Notes under the pieces: model-generated
Database searches by the model: none
What the model was told of the DNA's origin: nothing
What the model saw: only the letters and a program-made list of their open reading frames with translations
NCBI GenBank assembly: GCA_009760855.2
Contig: WPIO01000105.1
Span: forward strand, 60,001-124,000
Direction of reading: 5' to 3'
From: Cristatella mucedo
Taxonomy: Eukaryota; Bryozoa; Phylactolaemata; Cristatellidae
DNA length: 64,000 bases
Made by a program: the position numbers and the translations under genes
Shown here: positions 1-13,984 of the stretch, piece after piece
Layout of the letters: each line of letters begins with the position of its first letter
Position numbering within the stretch: the first letter of the stretch is position 1

Positions 1-826
1 GGATTCAGAGTTATAAACCACACTCTGGTGATCGGTGAATCTTGATACAGTAGTCGGCAGCTGAGCTCGGCTTGTGCATCTCGTCAAACATGATTCAGTG
101 TAACCGAATGGTTGTGAATGGCCGTTACTAAATCTAAGAGCACGTGCTACAAATGCGACGCTGCCAGTAAGCATTTCAGTTAGGTAAGAGTGAGCAAGAC
201 AAACTACGGGCCTGAAAGTGAGTGATAGGACCTCAAAATCGACGGATTGGTTAAGAGACATTACATTACACGTCCGATATCAGTAGCACTATGTTGCAGT
301 GTTGACGGCCAAGTTTTTCGCAATTCTTAAGATCTTACTGCACAAGTAGGAAACGGGTAAGGGGTGTCCGAAACCAACACGGAATATGAAATATGCATGG
401 CCCCATTTGGCTTGGGTTCCCTTATCCATGCAGGCAAATGTTTTTGCGAAGCTATGTAGGTAAGCGTATGCATACTTGACTGCGAAGCTGATATAGTAAT
501 CCAGCGAGATGTTCTTTTGGGAGAAGTAATATTTAAAGCAAGAAGTGAGATAGCCCGAGAAGAGTCACGATCAGAAAGGTTGGATGCACGGTCCTTTTTC
601 GTAGCATGACACCGAGCCTACAATATGGATAGGACGAAGCTATTTGAAATCTTCTGCTCCTCCCGGTAACTTCTCGAGTCCACGCTCAGCACTAAGCTTA
701 CAATTACTGAAGAGAATGGCACTCCCAGCGGCTGGGCTGCACCAAGGTCACACCGTACTCCCGATTTCTCCTTGAAGTACATGCTAGTGTGTGTTTGTGC
801 GTGTGAGAGAGAAAGTTAACGTTTGT
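1..826. other. No gene recognised
   Basis: Unique-looking sequence with frequent stops in all frames up to the minisatellite. Nothing identifiable. Confidence 0.5.
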
Positions 827-938
827 CATGTTGTGTGTGTGTGTCATGTTGTGTGTGTGTGTCATGTTGTGTGTGTGTGTCATGTTGTGTGTGTATGTCA
901 TGTTGTGTGTGTGTGTATCTGGTTATGTGACAGTGTGA

Positions 939-995
<57 letters not shown>
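827..995 (+). repeat. 18-bp minisatellite and (GT)n
   Basis: CATGTTGTGTGTGTGTGT starts at 827, 845, 863, 881 and 899; an interrupted stretch and pure (GT)n to 993 follow. Confidence 0.9.
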
Positions 996-1077
996 TGAGT
1001 CTGAGTGTGTGCACCTCTGCCTGCAATTACACAAAGCCAAAGAGACTATGTGGATGTTACGGGGGAGAGTTATGTGC

Positions 1078-1640
1078 ATAGCTCACTCACAGCCTAAGCG
1101 GCTTTCGGTATACATTCGGTAGCCAGCAGCCTTCATCTCTCATAACAAAGAAAACGTGAGAACTATAGCTGAGTCACGAAATCAGTTGGGGTAGTGATTA
1201 TCAAGGACGTGGCAGCACAGGACGGTTAGAAAGGGTGCACCTTTGTCGGCAGCAGTATAGTTTTTGTCGATGAGTAAGAAATGTGGAAGTGAGTTCCACA
1301 GTCTAAAATGTGCAGAGCGAAAGCTTCTCCCGCCAACGGCCATAAGGCAGAGGAATAAACTAGCCACTTTATTGTCCACACAGGACCTGAGGGCACGAGC
1401 AGCAGTTCAACTAGGTATTAATGAGCCAAGCCGTGGCAGGCCTTGTTGGTCAACGTAAGAACTTCACTCTGCATCCGCTGATCAACCGGCAGCCATCCAA
1501 GATCTTTCAGCATAAGAGACATGCGGTTTAGCCTCTGGGCTTTGTAAACTAGCCCTACAGCAATACTAATCATCATCTTATCATAATCGCAGTGGCTTTT
1601 TTGGTAGCCTTGCCAAAGGGAATTACAATATTCCATCACA
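1078..1640 (-). mobile_element. LINE family B 3' fragment
   Basis: The minus strand encodes a DNKVASLFL ... RLWNSLPHFL stretch matching the C terminus of the LINE B copy at 23.5 kb. The 3' UTR hairpin region appears at 1085-1120 on the plus strand as its complement. Truncated and frameshifted. Confidence 0.75.
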
Positions 1641-3816
1641 GGACATTGCTAAGGAGCTAGGTAAGTTCTTTGCAGCCCACTTTTGAAGGCAGCTTTTAAT
1701 CTCACATAGGGATCGGACGTGATCTAAGACGATCGTTTCGTTTGGTAGACCACATGAGGTTCAATCTAAACTCGATTAGGCACACCTGCGATTCCTGTAT
1801 GCTGCGGAAGGAATGCATTTGATAGATATTATATTTCACGCAAAGGACCTTAGTTGAAGATATGTAGTAACCCTTCGTCAGTCTCGAGAGTATGTATAGG
1901 GTTGGGGAGTCTTAAACCAGAGCTGAAATGTGGTTCACTAAAATGGACTGTCAGTACTAATCAACAATCTCTCGATCGAATGGCTTAGGTAGATGCCTAT
2001 CAGCTTAGGGTGCAGGATTCCCGAGGAAGGTGTAGTATTTACCTTATTTATAAACTGCGTTTATGCAGTGATCTGCATGCATGCAACATACGGCTTGTAG
2101 AGGCTACACCGAAGCACTCGCGTCATCTCCGGAGACTGTATAACTAGACTAGAAAGCAAGTTCCACGGCCCTTCATGCAATACCAGTCTCTAGGTTCAGT
2201 AAGGAAACTCATGGTAGTAGCTAATTTAACTCACATTTTCCATCTCTTTTGGGAATAATTAGGATAGCAACGAAAATCCAACGCCATGTAAATTAACTGT
2301 GCTCGATTCAAGTACAATTACAAGCCAGGAAACATGGCCATCTTGAAGGATCCTTTCTATCAGGTAGAACAAATGAAATATAACATGAACAGAAATCCTA
2401 ATAAACATCACCAAGTTTACCCTAACCCTTCCCACTCGAGTTCCGTCAGCTGCGTGGCAGACCTTTTTGCTTCTTCCATTCTGCCATCAAGGTAAACGCT
2501 TTGAATAACCCGGTGTGCACTAACAGAGTACCCCAAGAGTACCACTATTTTCTTTGTGCAGTGCTAATAGGCTTGAGAGACATTGCTTCGGGAATTAGGA
2601 CATAATAAGACTAAACAGGCTTCTTTAAAGGATCGAATCTGCTAGATAGAACATTGCTTTACACATTCTATCGTTACACGACAAGTAATATCACTCATAC
2701 GGATGGTTTGTCCTCTTTTAGTGTATGTACGTATATACATATACATCTATACGTGTGCATGTGTGTGTGTACACACTTGATGAACACAAAAATAGTATCA
2801 ATACATTGTATAGTAAAATACAGCCATCTGGACCCGCCGTGTTTTGTATATTCTTTTATAGCCGTTGAATATACTTGGGAGCGAGCTTCCTACATTCTGC
2901 AAACTCCATATTGGACACGGACGGTCCCCACGGGCATTGGAATCAAGTTATAAAATATGAGACACAACGGTGAGTACACAATCAGGCTTATTACAAATGC
3001 AATTGTCATCTGTCAGAAACTACCTTCGGCTAAGAAATACTGAGTCCACTCTGTCCATTCTGCTAATGCATCATCTCTGTGTAGTTGCCATTTATCAGTG
3101 TATTCCTATGACTATCCATAACGTTGTAATCCTATCAAGTACTACGGATTTACTGACCTCCACCATTACTTTAGACAGAGATACATTCTTGCTAGAGCAA
3201 ATACCTGGTTTTATTATTTCTGGAAGTTTCCTTCGCTTCGACAGAATGCTTAAGTGATTCTGTGTCTAGAAGAAAAAATAACATCGGATTCACTACTATC
3301 CTAGCTAACGACAACTTTCTAGCAGCTAAGTAACCAAGCAGGGCCGCAGCGTTCGCATTTTCGAATGTACGACTACACAGTCGTCTAAGTGCTAAGTGAT
3401 GACGCAATCTACTATTGATTAATTGATAGCTATTCATGGACCCCCAATACTGTGACAATGCAAGTAAGGTGACATTGATGACGAGTGTCACTCAAAAAGT
3501 GATTCTATTTTAGTCGATATGTGACCATCGATTAGATACAGGTGTCACAATCGTTCTCTACAGGATCAGAATCTGCTAGATTTGGTTGTGAACATATCCG
3601 CGGCAAGTAAAGAGTGTAACAGCAAAGGCTATGTGGGTGCTACAAATGCAAATGTGAAAAAATTGAACAAGCATACGGTGCGAGCTCCTGTGCACGTGTC
3701 TTTTTAATCCATAACCATACAAAACTCAACGGGTCATCAACACTAGTATTCGATCACAGCTAGAAATCAGGCTGCAAAAGAATCTCATGCGTATCGCGCT
3801 GTCCTGAGAAGCTCAT
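1641..3816. other. No gene recognised
   Basis: Short open frames (up to 99 codons) have no motif. The region lies downstream of the RING gene. Confidence 0.5.
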
Positions 3817-3916
3817 TTAAACTCCCGTCGGGCTAGCAAGCCTTGGGCTGGTGCCAGAACACGAGACAGAATGCCACCCCGCGTTTGAAAGTCCGTACAC
3901 AGGCCATGGGCTGGCC

Positions 3917-4518
3917 CTAGTTTCGCCTAGGGAACAAGCTGGGATTGAATGCCGATCGAAGTTCGCCAGCCTTCGCATTGGCCAACGCAGCCGCACTCCG
4001 AAGAGCTGCAGAAGCTGAGGCCGACGGAACACCCACAGTAAAGGATGACGCGGCACCAGCTGTCGCAGCAGCGGCAGCACCTGCGGCAGCAGCGACACCT
4101 GTCGGCTTGCTTTCTGTCTTCACCGGTGAAGCTCCAACGAAATGAAAATGCTTTTCAGCATTCACCGCGTTCGATGAGAGCTCAAATCTCGAAATGATAC
4201 TCGCCTTGCAAGCGGGGCAGTTTTCTTTGTGTGCCTGTGAACAGGCGAGGCAAAACATGACGTGTTTGCAGGGCATAAAAACTACATTGCATCTCTCGAC
4301 CTGGCACTTCAGACATAGCTTCTTCGGATCCTAAAACGAGCAAGAGCCAGTGGTAAATCAGACCCCATTTTCGCTCAGCATATACCCGCATTTTCTTCAG
4401 ACGTATACCCGCTTACGATTGAATGAGAGGCTTGATATCTTAAGCGTTCCGTAAGTACCTGACACGGTTGAGACATCACTGCTTTCAAGCCTCGCACGAC
4501 AGAGCTGTTGTCCGACAT
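3917..4518 (-). CDS. Small RING-HC finger protein (probable E3 ubiquitin ligase), two exons
   Basis: Exon 1 runs 4518-4459 (ATG at 4518) and exon 2 runs 4330-3917. The intron has a GTACTTAC donor and a TTTTAG acceptor, and the reading frame is continuous, giving 157 residues. The sequence shows a C3HC4 RING: C26-x2-C29-x11-C41-x-H43-x3-C47-x2-C50-x7-C58-x2-C61. This spacing is that of the IAP/MDM2/MEX3-type C-terminal RING-HC class, whose members bind an E2 and transfer ubiquitin. Here the RING is near the N terminus and is followed by a serine-containing linker and an Ala-rich low-complexity stretch (about residues 95-135). No BIR, KH or other domain is visible. An ATTAAA at 3708-3703 could be the poly(A) signal. 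The RING assignment is firm; ligase activity is inferred from the family, and the orthologue is not identified. An additional upstream exon cannot be excluded. Confidence 0.75.
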
Positions 4519-4639
4519 GCTAACCGGTGCTGCCTTGAACAACTGCTTCCGAACGGCGACGCCCGTCCGCTGTGACGCTTGAATCTTCCGAAAATGACGG
4601 TATTGCGGGCACGTTTAAATGAGGCCGTTTAAACCGCAT

Positions 4640-4655
4640 TTCTGATTGGTCAGTA
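4640..4655 (-). promoter_or_regulatory. CCAAT box upstream of the RING gene
   Basis: GACCAATCAG reads on the minus strand with CCAAT at 4649-4645, about 127 bases upstream of the RING-gene ATG. This is a typical NF-Y position and flank. No TATA box is obvious. The assignment rests on the motif and its position only. Confidence 0.35.
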
Positions 4656-4659
4656 CGTT

Positions 4660-5990
<1,331 letters not shown>

Positions 5991-6210
5991 TCAGTTGAAA
6001 GAACGAAAAGGATAAGGTTTCTAATCTTGCTCGATCACTTCGATACATTTTGTTGCCTGGGTGTTTTACTAGTTCTTGCCTAAATGGTTTCTTTGATAAA
6101 AGATGTACTTTCTACTTGCTTTCTGGCGATTATTGCGTTATTGGTGCCCTTTCACTGAACTAAAAGTTGGTTCTGTGACGGCACTAAACTTTGATTCGCA
6201 AGGGTGTACT

Positions 6211-6284
6211 TACAAGGTCAACGGATACAAAGTCAACGGATACAAAGTCAACGGATACAAAGTCCAAGGATACAAAGTCAACGG
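6211..6284 (+). repeat. 15-bp minisatellite, five copies
   Basis: TACAAAGTCAACGGA starts at 6211, 6226, 6241, 6256 and 6271. Being a multiple of three it encodes YKVNG in the 141-codon plus frame 6103-6528, which is otherwise unrecognised and probably not a gene. Confidence 0.9.
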
Positions 6285-8402
6285 TACGGACCTTCGGCTA
6301 GTCACTCACTATGCAATTCGAATTCTCATGAATCAGCAAACAATGTCCTACGCACGCGGGCGCCTTACCACTATCCGTTCGCTTTGCTCGAGCATTGATT
6401 TATGCCGCATTTTGTCGACAAACAATCACACTGTCAGCTTTGGAAGCAAAAGCCTGGATATAAGGCTGAGGTTGATTGAGCTGTCAGTGACCTTGACTCA
6501 AAATAGTTGCTTGCCACTCAGATGTTGAAAGCTTGTCAAAACTGGCATGCTATCAAAATTAAACAAACGCTTTTTCCATATTTTAGCAAGTGAAATCTCG
6601 TTATAAAAATTAGAGCAAGATGCTTACTTTGCTCTCTCGGGTAAGCGATGGCAGACAGCGTGGCTAAAAGATGGCAAGGGAATACAAGGATATCTCGATT
6701 TACGATTGTCGAAACTTACGAGTTTTTCGAGATGTGAGCTCTCTCTCGACCGATTTTTTGCTTTGAATTGAGAGCTAAAATTCTGGTGAGCCGCTTTCGT
6801 GATGATTTTCATCGCGATTTTCAAGTGAGCCAGCTTTGGATACCCCACCGCTAGTTGTGGCAGCGAACGTCACGGTGAACGCTGCGACGTCCGTCCACCG
6901 TCCCATGCCACACTCGCTCACTTTGAGCCGGTTGCATTGAAATCGCTCTCGTGTAGATGAATGCGTATAGGTGTGTCAGTGAAGTAAGCAAGAGAATAGA
7001 GGAAGGAACTGCGTGCGGTTACTCGGGCCATTAAGGTTAGGGGAGCGGAAGTCGTTCTGCTGCAAGACGCTGCCCCACAATTTGGGTGTGACGTCAAGCA
7101 CAGGCCACGTGGTTCACGCCCAGGCAGGTTCGAGCGAGCCGTTATGGTGCTTGGAGGCACAAGATCGCTAGAGACCGATCTTGAATCCGACTGCAGCAGG
7201 AATGTACGTACTACACTTTCCTTAGACAGTACCGCCGTTTGAGAATTCATCGCGAAACTAATTTTAATCGGCACATCTTAGTAAAAGCCTGGCCAATGAA
7301 CTGAGCTGAAAGCGAGGAAGCGAGCGTGGCGAAAAGAGCGAGAATCGGTCGTCAAGATTCGGGTATCAATTTCAGCATGTCTCCTCCAACTTTGTCAGTA
7401 TCTTAAAATTCATCATATTTTAAAGTTATTATTATGCATTGTAATTAATAAAAAATTCCTTTATTGCAGTGCATTATATTGCACTGTTTGTTAAGCGATA
7501 TTAGTTATTTGCAAGCGCGTTCCTTTAATTTCCCACCCCATGACACAAAATCGCAGTGTTTTTGGCGAGTCTAGTGGATTTATAGATTTAAAATTGATGA
7601 ATGAAATTTTCACCTGTCTAGTGGCATTTCAATTTGGAAAATTGTTTGACAAATAAGTAATTTGAGCTGTGAGCTCCTTCATGGAACGAATTAAACTCGT
7701 TAGCAAAGGTGCCACCGTAGATTATTAAAAATACAGGTATCTGTACTCCTTGCCGTCTTCGGTAAACTAGAGTTGCTTAGCAAGATTCACTATAATGTGA
7801 ACAGCTTTATTCATACTTAATATCGCATTCCATTGTGCCTTTTAGCATTTTTGATGGCATTTGTATATACCTTCGGATCTCAAGTGCTCGAAAGTGCCAC
7901 CGTGACGGACCTTGTTATTTGTTATAATAAATGCACCCAAGCAATAATCTCCGAATGCTTTAAACTTGGACTTTATGGCTTTTAAAAAGCTAGCCACTCA
8001 AGAGGTTTATCGTCCGGTCGGACACACTGACATACCGTTCAGCTACATGTTTAAATGATTGCTACTGTTTCAATCTTTGGCCCTCTTTTTCCTTGAAAGG
8101 ATGTTATAATTTTCTTTATTCAAATTTAAAGAAAATAGAATATGACTGCTGCTTAGGAAGCATCCAAGGTTTGCTTCACCTGCGTTACCCTAATTAGCAC
8201 CGGCGTTCTTACTGCTGTCTTGCTGGATCCCCTTTTTCTTGCGCCGTACTTATCTTAGTCCAGATCAGAACGCTGCGCTAGTTAGCTTCTTTGTCAAGGA
8301 GCCTTAGCTGCGCCGAACCACAGAAAATGGAGCGTAAGCTTCGATGAGACAAATTAAATAAAAGCAATATCATTTGTATGCATAGCATCGTAAGAATACT
8401 TA
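6285..8402. other. No gene recognised
   Basis: The largest frame (118 codons, minus, 7274-6918) shows no domain. Mostly A+T-rich unique sequence. Confidence 0.5.
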
Positions 8403-8434
8403 CTCCTTCTCCTCCTCCTCCTCCTCCTCCTCCT
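8403..8434 (+). repeat. (CTC)n microsatellite
   Basis: About nine CTC units, next to a SINE1. Confidence 0.9.
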
Positions 8435-8449
8435 GTATATCCGAACTCG

Positions 8450-8640
8450 CACTGAATTGGATCAGTGTCTAAGGCACTCGCCCAGACCAGTCTGGCCGAG
8501 GGCATGGGTTCGGGCCCGCCGCGGCCCGAATATGTGAGTATAGTGAATATGCGAATATCCGAATATATGCATATGTGAAGCGCCTAAGTAGAGATTAATT
8601 TCTATTAGGGCGCTATGCGAATAAATTAGACTTATATATC
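8450..8640 (+). mobile_element. SINE1 (tRNA-derived, LINE A-type tail)
   Basis: A pol III A-box-like GTCTAAGGCACTCGCC and a B box GGGTTCGGGCCC are followed at 8577-8620 by AGCGCC...AGAGA...GGGCGCT, the LINE A 3' hairpin. This copy has an AT-rich spacer between head and tail. Confidence 0.65.
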
Positions 8641-9289
8641 TATGTATAAATTCACACATTCCGCATTCACGCATTGCTTCACGTATTCCGTAGGGCTCAA
8701 GCCCAGCGACCTCAATCGTTAAAGGTGATCAGCTTAAAAATGAGTCAATCACGTGGGCGACTAACAGAATAAAAGCTTAAGCCCTTGATCTTAAACGGAT
8801 TTAAACCGTGCGGCCATCTAAAAATCATAATTCAAACTAGTGATCTTAGCGGTGGATCAACACCAACTAACGTGGATCCTAGTATAAACACTTTAATGTC
8901 AACATTTGTATACTCATTTTACACATTTTTAAACCGCAGATTGTCTGTATTAGTTCAGCCCCGCTCCACGTTAGTGCACAACAATTTTGCCAATCCCAAG
9001 TACCTCATGCTTGAAATACAAGCATATAACTTCGCATCTCTCATGCTTATCTCTACGGTTCATTTTTTCTAGTGAATTATTGATGAAAAATATGCAGATA
9101 CAATCTACTTTTTTCTTTAGATCGCTCACCATCCAGGGTTACATTTTAGCCAGCTCTCTGATCTTAGATTCCTATTGGGAACAATCCAAAGGAAAACTTG
9201 TAACTAATGTAAGGTAAAGTATCTCTATCTTTAACTCTACAAAACCACATATATGGAACAAAGTGCTACGGAGGTTTGTTTTTGATAGC

Positions 9290-9530
9290 ATAACCACAGC
9301 CTGGGCGACTTTTGCAAGCACATTATAGCCCAAAAAGTATATATCATGCAACAAAGAAAAGGTAAGAAGCGTGGCTGAGTCAGGAGAGCAGTCAAGCAAA
9401 TGAGCAGCATGAAACTACTGTAGCCGTGCCGGATGGCTGGAAAGGAGATGCCACAGACGGCAGCAGGACAGATGCTTCGTTGGTTTACTTGTTGATCCTT
9501 GGTAAATATTGTTTCCTGCTTGATATTTTC
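9290..9530 (-). mobile_element. LINE family B 3' fragment, decayed
   Basis: On the minus strand the terminal coding end and 3' UTR of family B are recognisable (CSPDSATLLTFSLLH, compare CSSDSAMLPTFSLL at 23.7 kb). No intact frame. Confidence 0.6.
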
Positions 9531-10239
9531 ATTTTTTGCTCTTGCCTAGACCCAAAAGCGTAGCGATGGGTGGGCAGGGGACAGATTCACCCACCGACGC
9601 CGATGCGAAAGGAGAGCAAAGAGGAAAGCAAAATGGGTTGTGCCTTGTTTTAACTTTTTCACTTTTTAACTTGTTTCTGAGAATACCAATCTTGATTTCA
9701 AAAAGTCCTTGTTCCAATGGACTTCATCATTGCTGGCTGAGCTACCTATGCACGTTTACAGACTTCACTCAGCTGTAGCTTGATGCTCTGGCGGTACACA
9801 CGTGACAACACCGAAACACCGAGAGGCTTAAGCCACCGTGTACTCGGCTGGCACTCGAAACGCAACAAGCACACGGACATTTACTTCATCGTCTGCTTTG
9901 CAACTGCCCAACCCATCCGGTTGCCCCATCCTGCCTGCCACAGGTGGACTGCGTCGCGCCAAGGGCGAGCCCGGCCTGCTACGCCACCTCAAGGGCAAGC
10001 TAGCGTGCCGTGGCTTATCACCGACACAATATTAGAGCACTCGAGCTGGGCTTACTTAACTGGATGTGCTACGACAACGAAAGTCATGTGTGGCCACTTT
10101 TCAGGTGTCCACAAGAGGATACAAGCAGGAAATTTTGTAAAGACTTCCTGGCAGGAGTCAAGATTCCATTGTCATTAATTGTATGGAACATTACAGAGCA
10201 CCTACTTATTCTTTTAAAGACCAACTCTGAGGTGGAAAG

Positions 10240-10370
10240 AACTGAAGTAAGTCGTAGCCATCATCTCACGCTTACCATTCGATTGCACTTCCTTTTCAGC
10301 AAATTTAAAGTGCCTAGAAAGAGATCTCTGGGGGATATCACATGCATTATTATTATTATAATTATTACTA
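10240..10370 (+). mobile_element. LINE family A 3' end
   Basis: CCATTCGATTGCACTTCC, GCAAATTTAAAGTGCCTAG and a (ATT)n tail match the common family A terminus; the hairpin is partly lost. Confidence 0.6.
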
Positions 10371-11969
10371 TTAACGTCAAACATGACTGCAGCAAGGTGG
10401 AGTGCAAGAGTGGTGGCTGTAAAACCTATCAATAATTAATTAACAGCATAGTCGGTTTTTTGGTGCAACCTGAGAACACAAGTGGAACACATGAAACAAG
10501 AAGCGAAGCTGGCACTCTCCTAGTTTACATTTTGAACTTTAGCTATTAGGCTATATTGCCATTACGGTACCGCATTTTAAGAAAGATTTACCGCGTTCAG
10601 AAAAGACTGCAGGATTAGAAGAGGAACGTCAAAGACGGATGCTGTGACCTGTGGCCTCTTGTGGGCTCTTTTGAGATTGGTTGTCAAGGCTTTGAGAAGA
10701 CTTGTGCCAGGAATCGCTACTAGATGCCAAAGGGATATAGATTTGTGGAAAGTTGCAGTTAAAAAAAGAATCTGACGAAGGACACCGATGCATTGAAAAC
10801 TCTCTCAAGATGTCGGACTTGCGGCAAAGGAGATTTCAAGAATCATGAAGGGCAGCATAGACTATTTTCGACAGGAAATTACAATTAGGTTTTCCTGGAT
10901 AACAGGTAAGTTACCTTGTACCCATACTACAGCCATGAAAACTTTCTTGTCTGCTAACGTGATTTGTTTGCATTTTTTCTCTAGCTGAGCTATTTTGCAT
11001 CATTTTTTTACTAAAGCAGGGTGCGCCTTTTGTAGCTTTGTCCGTGGGCACCGAATGGTCTCACTACGCCTCTGCTTAGACCCAGTATTTACTGGCTAGC
11101 ATTTCTTTTCAACTTTACCGCAACCGTGTAAATATACGTGCAATTTTTAATATACTAAAGTTTAGATGGCATTTTTCTGGGAATATTACTTTTATGTATG
11201 ATTATCGTCAAAAGCACTCTCAGTCCGATCGCATAGTGGCTGTAAAATAATCGTTCCGGAAATAGGGATCCTTTCTAACATGCCAAGCGTACTAAAGTTG
11301 GGCTCGGCAGGTGTTAATTAAGGGAGCCTAAAACTAACTATCCTTTCTGGCTGAGCCTTTGCATCAGTAGCAAACAATGACATATCATAAAAAAGTGTTT
11401 AACCGTGCAGACTGTGAGCTTAGGGTTAATATCATACTACAAAATGTAGAGATCCCTAGGCGGCTATTTTAGCTTTGAATAGCAGCTTGCATGACAAACA
11501 ATAACTCGACTAATATACTTTTCGACGAATCCTTACTTGATGAGTATCTACCTTTTTCATATTCTTTACTTCCCTTGATTCCAATATTTATATACTTGTT
11601 TGTACCCATTCTTATCAGTCCTCAGTCAACATTTTCAACTACATCATCACCGAATGAATACACGTTAAACATTAAATAATCTGAAGATAAGAATACTTTT
11701 ATGTCGAGTTAAAATATGAACCAAGTACAAATCCCCGTGTACCCATTTTTTTTAGAGGCTCCCAGGAGATTTTTGCCCGTGTATATCAATACTCCAAACT
11801 CCCTATGCTAGCTCCTAAACCACTGCAATGTAAGGCCAGTGCTTTCCAGATGAGATTACAGGCGCTCAAGAGGAACTTGTAGATCCTTAGCGTCAGACCC
11901 AACCAATAGATCTAGCATAGCAAGATACCCACATATCCCAATTCTTGAGAATGTAGTCAGTCAAACACT

Positions 11970-12850
11970 AGTAACAGTAATAATAATAACAATAATAATA
12001 AAAATGTACTTGATAAAGCGCCCTCAGAGAACTTAATCTCTTTCTAGGCGCTTTACATTTGCTGCAAAGGGAAATGCAATTGAATGGTAAGTAAAATCAT
12101 GCTTGAAAAACAAACAAAATGAATAACATGGTTAGGGGTGACATGCACAGAGTCGGCATGTAAATGTGGTTAGTGGCAGCATACACAGTGTCAGCACGCA
12201 TAAGCACGTGAAGGACGTAACAGTACTAACTCAGTAATACAATAAGCTCTAAACCTCAGGGAAAAATTGTATCTGAATTTGAATTTTTGACGTACGAGCA
12301 TAGATTGTCTTCTGTACTCATTCCAGCGTGCGACTTTGATAGAAACGATCTAGGGAGCCTGGAAAGCATGTGCTCAAGTTCTCTGGGTCTAACGTTGCCT
12401 TCTTTAGGAGTGGCTTAACGACAGACTTTAGGAAGACTGCAGGGACAAGACCCGAGGAAATGCTTATTCTGTTAACTATGCAGGGCAGCAGCAAATGAAT
12501 GCGTCCCTACCAAGAATGGTAGCTATGCGGTCTAAAGAGCCGGCAGTCCTCTTGGACTGGAAGATGAACTTCGGGATCTTGAGACGAGGTCATTATTGGT
12601 AGGCTTGGAGAATCTTGAGGTATTGCAACGAGCTAAGTGGGAGGGAAGCCTATCAGGAATGTTGCATTGGGAAGACTCTCCGATCTTATCTATCTTGCTA
12701 ACAAAAAAGCTACATGCTACATTGCCGTAGCAAGGCAAGTTAGTGCTCTAAGAGTGGTTAAGGAGATAATTGATAGGCTAGAGCAGCATTTTTTGATTGA
12801 GCAACTGGGACTCCACACTGCGTTTATCGATGTTAGACTTTGCCTTCACT
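11970..12850 (-). mobile_element. LINE family A: 3' end joined to an internal RT segment
   Basis: 11985-12260 is the family A 3' end with an (AAT)n tail on the plus strand and an intact hairpin. 12260-12850 on the minus strand encodes FFVSKIDKIGES and VVKPLLKKATLDPENL-like text, from the start of the RT domain. The RT core between them is missing. Confidence 0.6.
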
Positions 12851-13519
12851 AGGAATTGGGAAGGTGGAACATCGTATTATCCCTAAAAATACAATAGGGT
12901 ACAGAATAGTTTCCGAAACACGAAGCTGTTTTACTTCAAATAGGGTGCATGCTTTTGGTGGCAGCAACGTTTGATTTTAATCAACACTCAGGTGAGTAAG
13001 CCATATTAATCTGCTCTGTAAAGGCCATCACGGCGGCTGTCCCAGCAGTCAATTTCGTTAAGTTGGAGTCTACCACTAAGAAATCTTAACTAGACCCTAC
13101 AAATAATGGTGTGTAGGAAGAGATTATGTGCTAGGCATTTCCGGAAAAGGCATTGCAAGGTAGCCCCTATGGCTGAACACATGCATGCTTTGCAGCCATC
13201 GGATATACGCGATAGGCAGCGGCTCTTATTCCTAAGCTAGTGTAATCCAGAAAGTTTACTCGTGGCTAAGCGACTATGGTGAGCTTGACAATCGGCCATG
13301 GGTCAGCCGTCTGTAGCACCACATACAGGCGAAAAATACTTAGTACAGGCGGTAGAAATACTAGTACTTATCTACGTCCTTACACAAATGTTTACCTAGA
13401 TGCACTGTATCAAGTGCACACTGCACCGGCATGTCCAGGTGTCGTGCCACTAGTGAGAAGCACTTTTCCATTTATAGGCGATTTCAATTGATGGATAGCC
13501 GTGCTCAGCATACATCCAC
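12851..13519. other. No gene recognised
   Basis: No frame above 71 codons and no motif. Confidence 0.5.
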
Positions 13520-13980
13520 CGTGGTGAGTAGCCATGCTCCACCGGACACATGCCACTACGTTGAGTATCTTTGCTTTATTCATAGGTTAGCTAATGCCAA
13601 TAACTAGGATTATATGTTGCCAGAAGAGCCCCTTCGGCTAACACCACCAATTGCCGCTAGCATTAAACGATTGCCTGCTGCAAGGCTCGAACCCATGACC
13701 AGGGTAGTCAACAGCAAATAACTTTACCTCTGGGCTACGACACCAGTGGTGAAAAACACTGTGCTTCAGTTACAGCTGCAACCAAAGGGGAGTAGCCATG
13801 CTCAGCTGTATAGGCTTAGCCAGCGGTGAGTACCCGTGCTCTTTGTACTGCTCGAAAATGGTGAATCTCTTAGTGCTTCTCTTAGCGCTACAGCCAATAG
13901 CGACGAGCATTTCTTTACTTTCTTGATGCCATCAATGATGAGTAGCCATACTCCACTGTATAGGTACGATCAATTGTGAG
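13520..13980 (+). repeat. Dispersed GTGAGTAGCCATGCT motif
   Basis: Variants of GAGTAGCCATGCTCCACTG with a following TATAGG occur near 13524, 13790, 13826 and 13940, interrupted by the SINE2. Probably a decayed minisatellite. Confidence 0.4.
13605..13745 (-). mobile_element. SINE2 (tRNA-derived, LINE B-type hairpin)
   Basis: Minus strand: B box TGGGTTCGAGCC and an AGCC-GAAGG-GGCT hairpin near 13628-13640. Confidence 0.6.
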
Positions 13981-13984
13981 CAAC

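Larger units (their letters stand above)
8641..11969. other. Intergenic, two LINE fragments only
   Basis: Apart from the LINE pieces at 9.3 and 10.3 kb nothing is recognised. Plus frames at 9780-10178 and 10010-10435 overlap the second LINE end and look spurious. Confidence 0.5.

Noticed and set aside
791-1079. Open frames rich in His/Thr or Cys/Val
   Set aside because: Produced by the GT minisatellite; the same applies to 5736-6083 and 53168-53621.
8465-8530. tRNA genes at SINE heads (also 16.75, 31.16, 60.86, 63.58 kb)
   Set aside because: A and B boxes are present but no cloverleaf with paired acceptor stem is seen; each is followed by a LINE-type tail, so these are SINEs.
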